This document shows, piece after piece, positions 54,993 through 63,761 of a stretch of 64,000 nt of DNA. The notes under the pieces are model-generated. The model was not told where the DNA came from. It saw only the letters and a program-made list of their open reading frames with translations, and did no database searches. Each line of letters opens with the position of its first letter. Within the stretch, counting starts at the first letter, position 1. Made by a program: the position numbers and the translations under genes. Source of the DNA: Coriobacteriia bacterium (lineage in GTDB: Bacteria > Actinomycetota > Coriobacteriia > Anaerosomatales > Anaerosomataceae); assembly GCA_030651765.1 (NCBI GenBank), contig JAUSBY010000002.1:1-64000 (forward strand), given 5' to 3'.

Positions 54993-55035
54993 TGATGGTC
55001 CGGGGCCCGCACGAAGACGCACAGGAGCCGCCGCG

Positions 55036-56943
55036 ATGACCACACCCTCTCTCGTGCTTGGCACCGCCGGGCACATCGATCACGGCAAGTCCACGCTGGT
55101 GAAGGCGCTTACGGGCACCGATCCGGACCGCCTGGCCGAGGAAAAGGAACGCGGCATCACCATCGAGCTCGGCTTCGCGCAGCTCGCGCTGTCGGGCGGA
55201 CGCACGATGGGGGTCGTCGACGTGCCGGGGCACGAGCGGTTCGTCCGCCAGATGGTGGCCGGCGCCACCGGCATCGACGTCGTGCTGCTCGTGGTGGCTG
55301 CCGACGACGGCATCATGCCCCAGACGCGCGAGCACCTCGCCATCATCGACCTGCTCGGCATCCCGCGCGGCGTGGTGGCCATCACCAAGGCCGATCTCGC
55401 CGATGCCGAGTGGCTCGAACTCGTGGCCGAGGAGGTCCGCGCGCTGCTCGTCGGCACGTCGATCGACGGCGCGCCTGTGGTCTCCGTGAGCGCCAAGAGC
55501 GGCGCGGGTCTGCCTGAGCTGCTCGACACGATCGATGAGGTCGCCGCCGAGGCCGAGGCGCGCCACTCCAATCTGCCGCTCCGTCTGCCGGTGGACCGCG
55601 TGTTCACCATCGCGGGCGCGGGCACGGTGGTGACCGGTACGCTGTGGAGCGGCGTGGCCAGGCGCGACGACCAGGTGGAGCTCATGCCCAGCGGTAAGCG
55701 CGGGCGTGTCCGCTCGGTGCAGATGCACGGTGCCGCCGCCGAGAAAGCCGTCGCCGGCAACCGGGTGGCGCTCAACATCGCGGGACTCGACACCGACGAC
55801 ATCGCCCGTGGCGACATCGTGGCCGAGCCGGGAACGCTCACCGTGACCGACCGCTTCGACGCACGGGTCACGTACCTGGCGAGCGAGTCCAAGCTGCTGG
55901 AGAGCGGCACTCGCGTGCACGTGCACCACGGCACGCGCGAGGTGCTCGGCCGCGTGCTGTTCATGGACGCCGAGGCGCTACGGCCCGGCGAGAGCGGCCT
56001 GGCGCAACTCCGCCTCGAGGAGCCGCTGTCGCCCCGCTACGACGACCGCTTCATCATCCGCTCGTACTCGCCGATGTGGACGATCGGCGGCGGTGTCGTG
56101 CTCGACGTGCTGCCGCCGCGCCGGACCACGCTCAGACCCCACGAGCGCGAGCTTCTCGACGCGCTCGTTGTCCACGACCTCTCCGGCGCCGCGGTCGGCC
56201 TGCTTGCCAGCCGCGCGCTGCCGATGACCTCGGCTCAGGTGGCGGTCGCGATCGGGGTCCCGCGTGCGACCGTGGCCGACGACCTGAACAAAGCGACGCT
56301 CGAGCGCCTGAAGGTGGGCGGCGAGACGTACTACGTGACCGCCGAGGCCCAGGGCGCGCTGCTGGAGTCCGCCGAGCGCGAGCTGCTCGCGTTTCACGAC
56401 GCCAACCCCAACACCACCGGTCTTGGCATCGCCGCACTGCGCGACCGCGTCGACCGTCGTCTCGAGCCGAAGGTCTTCGACGCGCTGCTCGCGCTTGCCG
56501 CCGGGCAGGGCAGGGTCGTGCTCGCCGGAGCCGAGGTCCGGCACCCGAAGGCCGCCTCGACCGCGCTTGCCGCCGAGAGCGAGGCCACAGACAAGCTGCT
56601 CGCCCTGCTGCGCGAGCAGGCCCTCGCGCCCGCGACCGCCGCCGAACTCGCAGCGCAGGCGGGAGTGGACCCCGGCGTCGCGCGCAAGGTGCTCGGCAGG
56701 CTGGCGACAGACGGCGCCGTCGTGCGACTCGGCCCTGACCTGCACTTCGATGCCGCAGCCGTGGAGCGCGCGCGCGGCCAGATCGTCGGCTACCTCACCG
56801 AGCATGGGACGATGCTCGCCAAAGACGCACGCGATGTGACCGGCTCGAGCCGCAAGTACGTCGTGCCGCTGCTCGAGTACTTCGACGCACAGGGCGTCAC
56901 CAGGCGTGACGGCGACACGCGCACGCTCGGCAAGCGCGGCTAA
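55036..56943 (+). CDS. selB: Selenocysteine-specific elongation factor SelB
   Basis: 635 residues. GTPase motifs: 'GHIDHGKST' (G1), 'DVPGHERFV' (G3), 'ITKADLAD' (G4). EF-Tu-like domains 2-3 are followed by domain 4 (about 400-635) of winged helices, '[14 protein letters not shown]' and '[14 protein letters not shown]', that bind the SECIS mRNA hairpin. AGGAG is eight bases before the ATG. The C-terminus overlaps the convergent kinase gene by four bases. Confidence 0.97.
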   Translation: MTTPSLVLGTAGHIDHGKSTLVKALTGTDPDRLAEEKERGITIELGFAQLALSGGRTMGVVDVPGHERFVRQMVAGATGIDVVLLVVAADDGIMPQTREHLAIIDLLGIPRGVVAITKADLADAEWLELVAEEVRALLVGTSIDGAPVVSVSAKSGAGLPELLDTIDEVAAEAEARHSNLPLRLPVDRVFTIAGAGTVVTGTLWSGVARRDDQVELMPSGKRGRVRSVQMHGAAAEKAVAGNRVALNIAGLDTDDIARGDIVAEPGTLTVTDRFDARVTYLASESKLLESGTRVHVHHGTREVLGRVLFMDAEALRPGESGLAQLRLEEPLSPRYDDRFIIRSYSPMWTIGGGVVLDVLPPRRTTLRPHERELLDALVVHDLSGAAVGLLASRALPMTSAQVAVAIGVPRATVADDLNKATLERLKVGGETYYVTAEAQGALLESAERELLAFHDANPNTTGLGIAALRDRVDRRLEPKVFDALLALAAGQGRVVLAGAEVRHPKAASTALAAESEATDKLLALLREQALAPATAAELAAQAGVDPGVARKVLGRLATDGAVVRLGPDLHFDAAAVERARGQIVGYLTEHGTMLAKDARDVTGSSRKYVVPLLEYFDAQGVTRRDGDTRTLGKRG

Positions 56944-58349
56944 CCGGGCTCGGCCCGCGACAGGGTGATGGTGAAGACCGCTCCGCCGTCGGCGCTGTTG
57001 GCGGCCCGGACGTCGCCCCCGTGGAGTTCCACGAGCCGCCGCACGATCGCAAGCCCCAGTCCGCTCCCGCCGCCGCCATCATCCCGGCGCGTCTTGCTGC
57101 GGTAGAAGCGATCGAAGATGCGCTCGAGTTCCGCAGGCGGGATTCCCGGTCCGTCGTCGGCTACCGAGAGCGCCACCGAGTGGCCCTCAGGCGTGGCCGA
57201 GAGCGTGATGCGACCTCCCGGGCCGGTGTGGTACCACGAGTTGCGCACGAGGTTGCCGAGCGCGGCGTCGAGAAGGTCGGGATCGCCGTTGACCCACAGC
57301 CGTCCGGACGCGTCGACGACAAGCGTCCGTTCGCCTGCGAGCGTCCGTCCGCGAGCAGCCGCTTCTTCGAGCAGGACAGCGACGTCGAGCGGCTGGAATG
57401 GCCGCAGGCCGCTCCCCGACTCGAGCCGGGCGAGGGCGAGGAGGTCCTCCACGAGGCGCTCCATCCGCGCGAGTTCGTCGCGGACCGCTGTCAGGGCCTC
57501 GCTCCGGTCCTCGGCAGGCGAGTCATCGGCACAGAGGGTCTCGAGGTTCCCGCGCACGACCGCGAGCGGCGTGCGGAGCTCGTGCGACGCGTCGGCCACG
57601 AACCGCCGCTGCTCGCCGAAGGCGGCTTCGAGCCGGTCGAGCATCGCGTTCAAGGAGCGCACGACCGAGCCCACCTCGTCGTCGGGACCGTCGTAGTCCA
57701 CCCGCTCGGTCAGCGCCGAGTGTGAGATCCGTCCCGCGGTGGCTGCCACCCGGGTCAGCGGTTTGAGCGCAGCGCGCGCGACCCAGTACGAGAGCAGTCC
57801 GCCGATGGCGGCCACGGCCAGACCGATCGTGGCAATCGAGCTCCCGAGTTCGTCTCGCAGCGTGAAGACGGGGTCGAGTGCGAGCGCGGCGTGGAAGACG
57901 CCGAGAACGGTGCCGTCACCGGCGAGTACAGGTGCGGTGGAGGTCCGGTAGGTGAGTCCTTCGTAGACCACCGTGGTGAAACCGGACGCCACCGGAGCGT
58001 CAGGCGCCAGCCAGACTTCTTCGAGCGGCAGGTCGGAGTTGGAGATCACCGTGCCGTTGGTGAGGCGAACGAGCAGGATGGGGGCGAGCACCGAGCCCGG
58101 TTGACGAGCGCTCAGGTATCGTCGGGACGTCTCGATGAGCCCGGCGCCGGTCTCGGGCGGGTCCTGCGAGAGCGCCGCCGCGTACGCGCGCGACTCTTCG
58201 AGCAGGTCGCGGTCGATGCCGGACTCGAGGTTGCGGGTGACCGCCGCGTAGGAGACCACGGCCACGAGCGCCACGCCCACGGCCAGCGTGCCGGTGGTTG
58301 CGAGCGCGACCCGCGCGACCGCCGAGAAGCGTCGTCTACGCCCGGACAC
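56940..58349 (-). CDS. Sensor histidine kinase (HAMP-HisKA-HATPase)
   Basis: 469 residues. TM1 (about 10-32), an extracytoplasmic sensor (about 33-165), TM2 (about 170-190) and a HAMP linker. The H-box is 'FVADASHELRTPLAVVRGN' (His near 253). N box 'LVRNSWYH', G1 'VADDGPGIPPAEL' and G2 'GSGLGLAIVRRL' are complete. GTG 58349 overlaps the regulator's end. Signal unknown; the pairing with the cytochrome operon suggests a redox or envelope cue. Confidence 0.95.
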   Translation of the reverse strand: MSGRRRRFSAVARVALATTGTLAVGVALVAVVSYAAVTRNLESGIDRDLLEESRAYAAALSQDPPETGAGLIETSRRYLSARQPGSVLAPILLVRLTNGTVISNSDLPLEEVWLAPDAPVASGFTTVVYEGLTYRTSTAPVLAGDGTVLGVFHAALALDPVFTLRDELGSSIATIGLAVAAIGGLLSYWVARAALKPLTRVAATAGRISHSALTERVDYDGPDDEVGSVVRSLNAMLDRLEAAFGEQRRFVADASHELRTPLAVVRGNLETLCADDSPAEDRSEALTAVRDELARMERLVEDLLALARLESGSGLRPFQPLDVAVLLEEAAARGRTLAGERTLVVDASGRLWVNGDPDLLDAALGNLVRNSWYHTGPGGRITLSATPEGHSVALSVADDGPGIPPAELERIFDRFYRSKTRRDDGGGGSGLGLAIVRRLVELHGGDVRAANSADGGAVFTITLSRAEPG

Positions 58350-59001
58350 GGTAGCCGGCTCCCCGCACGGTCTCGACCACGGATGGTCGGCCCGGTGTGT
58401 CGAGCTTGCGGCGCAGGTAGCCGACGTAGACGTCCACGACGTTCGACGCACTCTCGAAGCCGAACCCCCAGACGGCATCGAGGATCTGCTGGCGTGTGAG
58501 CACCTGACCCTCGTGGCGCAGGAGGTACTCGAGCAGCGCGTATTCGCGGCTCGGAAGATCGGCCGCAAGGTCCCCTCGCCGTGCGACGCGTGTGCGCGTG
58601 TCGAGTGTGAGATCGCCCGCCTCGAGTACGTGGGACGTGCGGTTCCCGTGACGCGAGGCGGCCCGCACGCGGGCGGCCAGCTCGGCGAACTCGAACGGTT
58701 TCACCAGGTAGTCGTCGGCGCCGAGGTCGAGCAGCTCCACCTTGTCGTCGATCTCGCCCAGAGCGCTCACGACGATGACGGGCACGTCGGTGTCTGCCTC
58801 TCGGATCGCGCAGAGCACCTCGCGCCCGTGGCCGTCGGGGAGCACGAGGTCCAGGACGATGAGGTCGTAGGTGTGGGCGCTCGCCAGAGCGCTGCCCTCG
58901 GCGACCGTCGCGGCGTGCTCGATCGTGTGGCCCTCGGCGGACAGGCCGCGTGTGACGAACGATGCGATGCGTGCTTCGTCTTCGACGAGAAGGATCCTCA
59001 T
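58336..59001 (-). CDS. OmpR/PhoB-family response regulator
   Basis: 221 residues. Receiver domain with acidic pair 'VEDEAR', phospho-acceptor D51 ('LIVLDLVLPDG'), and 'VKPF' lysine. The C-terminal winged helix ('REYALLEYLLRHEGQVLTRQQIL', 'VVDVYVGYLRRKLD') binds tandem direct repeats in this family. The kinase overlaps its end by 14 bases. Direct 11-bp-spaced ATGAG repeats upstream of the cytochrome gene are a likely target. Confidence 0.96.
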   Translation of the reverse strand: MRILLVEDEARIASFVTRGLSAEGHTIEHAATVAEGSALASAHTYDLIVLDLVLPDGHGREVLCAIREADTDVPVIVVSALGEIDDKVELLDLGADDYLVKPFEFAELAARVRAASRHGNRTSHVLEAGDLTLDTRTRVARRGDLAADLPSREYALLEYLLRHEGQVLTRQQILDAVWGFGFESASNVVDVYVGYLRRKLDTPGRPSVVETVRGAGYRVRA

Positions 59002-59084
59002 GCGGCGCGGCTCCTCGGACGCTCACCGGCGGACGTCGTGCTGTGAGTCAGAGGATTCCCCGTCAGCGGGATGTGTGGACGCGG

Positions 59085-59465
59085 CTAGTCGTCATCATCC
59101 TCGTCATCGTCCTGGTCGTCGTCCTCGTCGTCATCGTCGTCGTCGCCGGGCGCATCATCGGCATCGTCATCGGGACCCTCGACGCGCACGGGACGAGTCA
59201 CCGTCTCGCGGTAATCGTCGCCATCATCGTCGCCATCATCGTCATCGTCGTCGTCGGTGATCATCGGGGCGTCGGGTACGATCGGATCTGTGGCTACCGG
59301 GGTATCCGAGGGCGTGGCCGAGGGGTCGACGGCGGTCGCGATCGTCGGCAGATCGCCGTCGTCGGGTATTCCTCCCCCGGAGCTCAATGCGAAGCCCGCC
59401 ACCGTCACCAAGACGGCTGCTACCGTTGCGATTGCGATTGTCGCGATCCTGTCAGGGGTCTTCAT
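59085..59465 (-). CDS. Exported Asp-rich protein
   Basis: 126 residues. Signal/anchor helix at 8-30, a Pro/Thr linker, then stretches of consecutive aspartates ('ITDDDDDDDGDDDGDD' and a D/E tail). AGGAGCAG precedes the ATG. The pI is very low; the segment may bind Ca2+, other cations or the cytochrome. It follows the cytochrome by 9 bases and the regulator follows it by 83 bases. Confidence 0.7.
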   Translation of the reverse strand: MKTPDRIATIAIATVAAVLVTVAGFALSSGGGIPDDGDLPTIATAVDPSATPSDTPVATDPIVPDAPMITDDDDDDDGDDDGDDYRETVTRPVRVEGPDDDADDAPGDDDDDDEDDDQDDDEDDDD

Positions 59466-59474
59466 CGTCTGCTC

Positions 59475-61202
59475 CTAGTCATCGTCGTCGTCATCGTCAT
59501 CATCCCCACCGTTGTTGTCCGAGTGACACTGCAGGCACGAGTAGGAGCCATAGCCGCTCGGGTGGCAGGTGGCGCAGGAGAAGCTGCGGTACGTGTGCTC
59601 TCCACCCGTGATGCGGGCGTGACTGAAGCTGGCGCTACCCCACGACTGGCCGACGGTGTGACACGAGACGCATGAGGAACCGTAGTGGTTCGAGGGCGCG
59701 CGATGGCATGAGGCGCAGTCGGTCGACCTCGGGTGGGTGAACCTCCACGACGACGCGGGCTGGTGACACGTGGTGCAGGCCCCGCCAGCGTGACCCGAAG
59801 GTCGGTTGTGGCAGTTCGTGCAGGTGGCCGATGCGCCCGGATGCGTGAAGACGGCGCTTGAGAAGGGTTTGCCGACCGTGTGGCACGTGGCACACGTCCC
59901 GGCGTAGTGGCTGCCCGGCGCGCGATGGCATGAGGCGCAGTCGGCCGACTTCGGGTGCGTGAACTTCCACGACGACGCTGGCTGGTGACACGTGGTGCAG
60001 GCCCCGCCAGCGTGACCCGAAGGTCGGTTGTGGCAGTTCGTGCAGGTGGCCGATGCGCCCGGATGAGTGAAGACGGCCTTTGCAAACGGCGTTCCCGGCT
60101 TGTGGCATGAGCTGCACGTGCCCGCGTAGTGCTTGGCCGGCTTCGTGTGACAGGTCGCGCAGTTCGCTGACGCGCCGGGGTGCTTGAACGCGGTCCGGGC
60201 GAACGTCGTCCCGGGCGTGTGGCACGCGGAGCACGAGCCGGTGTAGTGATTCGCCGGACGCGTGTGGCAGGAGACGCAGTCGCTGGTCGCCGCAGGGTGC
60301 TCGAACGTCCACTCGGGCCCCGGATCGTGGCAGCTCGTGCACGCGCCGGTACGGTGCTCGGCAGGTGTCTCGTGGCATGTCGTGCAGTCGGCCTCGTCGC
60401 CCGGGTGCCCGAACTCGAAGTTGCCGGCGGTGTGGCACGTGTCGCAGGTCGGCGTGTAGTGCTCCTCGGGAGTCTCGTGGCACGTGGCGCAGTCGGTCCT
60501 CTCGGGATGGGTGAACGCCCAGGCTGTGTCGGCCGAGTGGCAGTCGGTGCAGGTGGTGGAGACATCCCGGGGCTCGTGGCCGGGCTCGTGGCACGAGAGG
60601 CAGCCGGTGGCCGCCATGTCGTGGCAGGTGGAGCACGTCACGGGCTTGTGAGCAGGGATGTTGGCGTCTCCGGCGCCTACCTCGGCGACGCGAGCGGCCT
60701 CCCTGGCAGCCTGCGCGTCGGGGTCGAGTATGCCCGCTTCGGAGAGCGCGGACGCAGTGACGTCGTGTCCGACGTCGGCGTGACAGCTGATGCACGGCTT
60801 GCCCGCGCGGTGGGTGTCGTGATCGAAGTCGGGTAGGTCGGAGGCGATCGTACCCTCGTGACAGGTGAGACAGCGCTCGTCGGGTACCTCGGTGGCGTTC
60901 ATCGGGAAGCGCGGCTCGTCGGTGAAGTGCGCGTAGACCTCACCGAGCGCGGTGACCTTGTGCGCCAGGCGTGCGGTGGTCCCGGCGTCCACGTGGCACT
61001 CGATGCACGAGACCTCGCCGTGCGGGCCGTCTTGCCACGCCTCGTAGTACGGGGTCATCTCGTGACACGTCGTGCAGAACGATGCCTGGTTGGTGGCCTG
61101 CGCCGATGCGACGAACGCGACCGTCAGGACGGTTACGATAACGACGGCCCACAGGGCGGCGACACGCTTGTTTCTGAGCGCCGAGGCGATGAGGCTTCGC
61201 AT
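59475..61202 (-). CDS. 25-heme c-type cytochrome with NapC-like start and poly-Asp tail
   Basis: 575 residues with 25 CxxCH motifs by my count. A signal-anchor helix (about 12-35) is followed by 'FCTTCHEMTPYYEAWQDGPH', a NapC/NirT-type first heme region. The C-terminal half is a run of tandem ~37-residue heme repeats ('CTNCHNRPSGHAGGACTTCH'), and the protein ends in nine aspartates. It should sit outside the cytoplasmic membrane and move electrons over distance, as in extracellular or metal respiration. The DNA of two neighbouring repeats is nearly identical. AAGGAC lies before the ATG. Confidence 0.92.
   Translation of the reverse strand: MRSLIASALRNKRVAALWAVVIVTVLTVAFVASAQATNQASFCTTCHEMTPYYEAWQDGPHGEVSCIECHVDAGTTARLAHKVTALGEVYAHFTDEPRFPMNATEVPDERCLTCHEGTIASDLPDFDHDTHRAGKPCISCHADVGHDVTASALSEAGILDPDAQAAREAARVAEVGAGDANIPAHKPVTCSTCHDMAATGCLSCHEPGHEPRDVSTTCTDCHSADTAWAFTHPERTDCATCHETPEEHYTPTCDTCHTAGNFEFGHPGDEADCTTCHETPAEHRTGACTSCHDPGPEWTFEHPAATSDCVSCHTRPANHYTGSCSACHTPGTTFARTAFKHPGASANCATCHTKPAKHYAGTCSSCHKPGTPFAKAVFTHPGASATCTNCHNRPSGHAGGACTTCHQPASSWKFTHPKSADCASCHRAPGSHYAGTCATCHTVGKPFSSAVFTHPGASATCTNCHNRPSGHAGGACTTCHQPASSWRFTHPRSTDCASCHRAPSNHYGSSCVSCHTVGQSWGSASFSHARITGGEHTYRSFSCATCHPSGYGSYSCLQCHSDNNGGDDDDDDDDD
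59690..60132 (-). repeat. Two near-identical 222-bp tandem units inside the cytochrome gene
   Basis: The sequence around 59699-59860 recurs at 59921-60082, offset exactly 222 bases (74 codons), with only a few substitutions. The units encode five-to-six-heme modules. Recent tandem duplication or gene conversion explains this. Confidence 0.8.
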
Positions 61203-61255
61203 AGGTGTCCTTGTCCGCGGGATACGTGCCGATTGCCCACATCATCGGCCGCGCG

Positions 61256-61298
61256 GATGAGGAGCGCATGAGACTGAGATGAGGATTCTCTCATCATC
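61256..61298 (-). promoter_or_regulatory. 11-bp-spaced ATGAG direct repeats, predicted OmpR-type binding site
   Basis: ATGAG occurs at 61257, 61268 and 61279, exactly 11 bp apart, and its complement CTCAT at 61290. They lie 55-95 bases upstream of the cytochrome ATG. Spacing of one helical turn is the rule for OmpR/PhoB dimers; the regulator encoded in the same gene row is the obvious candidate. The other 160 bases of this gap show no ORF. Confidence 0.6.
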
Positions 61299-61407
61299 AG
61301 GCGCCGGAGCACCGGCCCGGTGGCAGACCGCACTTGCGTCAACTTCGCCTTTTGCGGCTCAATAGGAGGGACGTCGCACGAGCTGCCGCGGTGATCGGGA
61401 CTCGACC

Positions 61408-63573
61408 ATGTCAGCGAAACAGTCATCCAACGAGTTGGTCGCTCAGGCACTCGCCGAGGAGCGGGACTTGCTCGTGACGGTCATGGAGAACTCGCCCGAG
61501 GCGAGCCTCGTGTATCTCGACCGCGACTTCAACTTCGTCGTCGTCAACTCCACGTATGCGGCGGCCTGCGGCATGACGCGAGAGCAGCTCATCGGCCGGA
61601 ACCATTTCGAGGTGTTTCCCAATGCGGAGAATGAGGAGATCTTCAGGCACGCGCGGGACGCGAAACAGCCGATAGAGTTCCGCGCCAAACCGTTCGTCTT
61701 CGAGGGTCAGCCCTGGCGTGGCGTGACGTACTGGGACTGGACGCTCACGCCGCATGTCGACGCCGATGACGAGGTGCGCGGCTTCGTGTTCTCGCTCGTC
61801 GACGTGACCGAGCGGGAGCGGCGCCAGCAGCTTTCCGACTCGCTCAGCGCGCTCGACGTGATCATCCACTCCACGCTCGACATCGAAGAGACGCTCGAGC
61901 GGGTGACCGCCGAGGCAGCGCGGGCGGTCGGATGTGAGTCGGCCGGTATCGTGTTTCGCGACGGGGACCGGTGGAGGGCGGAGTATCTGGGTCCGATCCT
62001 GCAGGAGACTGCCGGTGGTCGCTGGTTCTCCGCCGAGGAGGTCCCGGTCGCCGAGGCTGCGGCCGCCACGCGCGCGATCGTGGCGATCGACGACGTGGCC
62101 GCCACCGAGCCGCACGTACGCGCGTCGCTCGAGCCGTTCGGCGTGAAGAGCATCCTGAACGTGCCGCTGTTCGTGGGTGGCGACGTCGTCGGGGCGCTCG
62201 GGCTCCACTACCACACAGAGCCGATCGGCTTCACGACGCCGGTGGTGGAGTTCGCGGCGCGGGTCGGCACCTCGCTGTCGCTGGCGCTCTCCAATGCACG
62301 GCTTTACGAGCAGCAGCGGGACGCGGGCTTCTACTCCGATGCGCTCAACCGAACGCTCACGGCGTTCATCTCCACCCTCGATCCGGACGAGATCCTCGAG
62401 CGTGTCGTGGAGGAGTCGGCGGCAGCGGTGGGGGCTGACTACTCGGTCATATCGGTGGTCGAGGATGGCGAGTGGGTGGTCAAGAACCACTACGGCAGCG
62501 GAGGTGAGGCGCGGGTCGGGGTGCGGGACCCGTATCATGAGCGGCCCGTCATCGTGAGTGCGGCCGAAAGCTGTGAGATCCAGCTCGTCACAGACGCGTT
62601 GGCCGATCCGCGCACCAACAAGGCGATCATGCGCGCGTTCGACGTGGGCGCGTTCGCGGCGGTCCCGCTCCTGCTGCGCGGTGCCGCGATCGGCGTGCTC
62701 GAACTCGTCTACGACGAGCGGACGACGTTTGATGAGGTGCGCGTCGTGTTTCTCGGCAAGCTCATGGTCACCGCTTCGCTCGCGCTCGAGCAGGCGCGGG
62801 CCTTCGAGCACGAGCACCGGGTCGCCGACACCTTGCAGGAGGCGCTCATCGTGCTCCCCGAGCGTGTGCCCGGCATCGAGTTCGCGCACTCGTACCAGTC
62901 CGCGAGCGACATGAGCCGCGTCGGCGGCGACTTCTACGACCTGTTCGAGCTCGACTACGGTCTTATCGGCATCACCGTCGGCGACATCTCCGGCAAGGGG
63001 CTGGACGCGGCGGTACTCACGTCGCTTGTCAAGAACACCATCCGGGCCAAGGCTACCGAGAAGGGCACGACGCCTGCAGATGCGTTGCGCCTGGCCAACA
63101 CCGTCCTGTACCGCGGTTCGGACCCCGCCACGTTCGTGACCGTGTTCTTCGGCATCCTCGATTCGAGGGACGGGCGGATGGTGTACTGCAACGCGGGACA
63201 CACGGCGGCTGCGGTGGTTCGAGGTAGTGGGGAGGTTGGTGTCCTACCCTCGAACTCGGCGCTGGCGGGGGCGTTCCTCGACGTGGAGTTCACCGATTCC
63301 GTGGTGGTGCTCAGCCCCGACGACCAGCTGTTCCTCTATACCGACGGGCTCATCGAGGCCCGATCGGACGGTGTGCAGTACGGCGAGGAGCGACTGCTCG
63401 GCCTGCTTGCCGAGCTGGCGGGCGCCACGTCCGCCGATACGGTGCGGCGCGCGGTCGAGGCCGCGGTCGCGTTTGCCGGTGCGCGCCTCACCGACGACGT
63501 CGCGGTCCTCGCGCTTCGGTGGACCGGGGCTCAGTCGGCGGTCTCGGGGCAACAGAAGCTCCACCTCGGCTAG
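61408..63573 (+). CDS. PAS-GAF-GAF-SpoIIE phosphatase
   Basis: 721 residues, soluble. PAS (about 20-135, 'NSPEASLVYLDRDFNFVVVNSTYAAACG'), GAF1 (about 150-300), GAF2 (about 315-465), then a SpoIIE/PP2C domain (about 475-705) with 'RVGGDFYDLFEL', 'VGDISGKGLDAA' and 'LTDDVAVLALRW'. It should dephosphorylate an STAS-type antagonist in response to cytoplasmic ligands or redox state. It is divergent from the cytochrome gene, sharing the 205-base gap. No strong Shine-Dalgarno. Confidence 0.9.
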   Translation: MSAKQSSNELVAQALAEERDLLVTVMENSPEASLVYLDRDFNFVVVNSTYAAACGMTREQLIGRNHFEVFPNAENEEIFRHARDAKQPIEFRAKPFVFEGQPWRGVTYWDWTLTPHVDADDEVRGFVFSLVDVTERERRQQLSDSLSALDVIIHSTLDIEETLERVTAEAARAVGCESAGIVFRDGDRWRAEYLGPILQETAGGRWFSAEEVPVAEAAAATRAIVAIDDVAATEPHVRASLEPFGVKSILNVPLFVGGDVVGALGLHYHTEPIGFTTPVVEFAARVGTSLSLALSNARLYEQQRDAGFYSDALNRTLTAFISTLDPDEILERVVEESAAAVGADYSVISVVEDGEWVVKNHYGSGGEARVGVRDPYHERPVIVSAAESCEIQLVTDALADPRTNKAIMRAFDVGAFAAVPLLLRGAAIGVLELVYDERTTFDEVRVVFLGKLMVTASLALEQARAFEHEHRVADTLQEALIVLPERVPGIEFAHSYQSASDMSRVGGDFYDLFELDYGLIGITVGDISGKGLDAAVLTSLVKNTIRAKATEKGTTPADALRLANTVLYRGSDPATFVTVFFGILDSRDGRMVYCNAGHTAAAVVRGSGEVGVLPSNSALAGAFLDVEFTDSVVVLSPDDQLFLYTDGLIEARSDGVQYGEERLLGLLAELAGATSADTVRRAVEAAVAFAGARLTDDVAVLALRWTGAQSAVSGQQKLHLG

Positions 63574-63626
63574 GCTCCCGGTCCAAGGATTTGCCATTCT
63601 GCGCCCGCACCAGGACAATCCCCCGT

Positions 63627-63723
63627 GGAGGCGGATGGGTCCTGGTGGGCTCCGCGGTCTTCAAAACCGACGTGGGGCGTGAAGAGCGTCCTGGGTGTGT
63701 TCGATTCGCACACGCCTCCGCCA
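63627..63723 (+). tRNA. selC: tRNA-Sec (selC), anticodon TCA
   Basis: 97 bases. The acceptor GGAGGCG pairs with CGCCTCC, discriminator G, encoded CCA. A 6-bp D stem GGGTCC/GGGCTC has the short TGGT loop peculiar to bacterial tRNA-Sec. The anticodon loop CTTCAAA gives TCA (63661-63663). The long variable arm GGGCGT/GCGTCC and T-arm GTGTG-TTCGATT-CGCAC complete it. The eighth acceptor pair and the outer anticodon-stem pair read G-A. Confidence 0.93.
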
Positions 63724-63737
63724 TAGCGGGATCCAGT

Positions 63738-63757
63738 GGGCGCCCCTTGGGGCGCTC
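63738..63757. terminator. Hairpin between selC and the photolyase gene
   Basis: GGGCGCCCC (63738-63746) and GGGGCGCTC (63749-63757) pair over 9 positions with one G-U. It lies between tRNA-Sec and the convergent photolyase, so may serve both strands. Confidence 0.5.
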
Positions 63758-63761
63758 GCTG

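Noticed and set aside
59690-60132. CRISPR-like repeats
   Set aside because: The repeats are in-frame heme modules of a cytochrome, far too long and without spacers. No CRISPR array is seen in the window.
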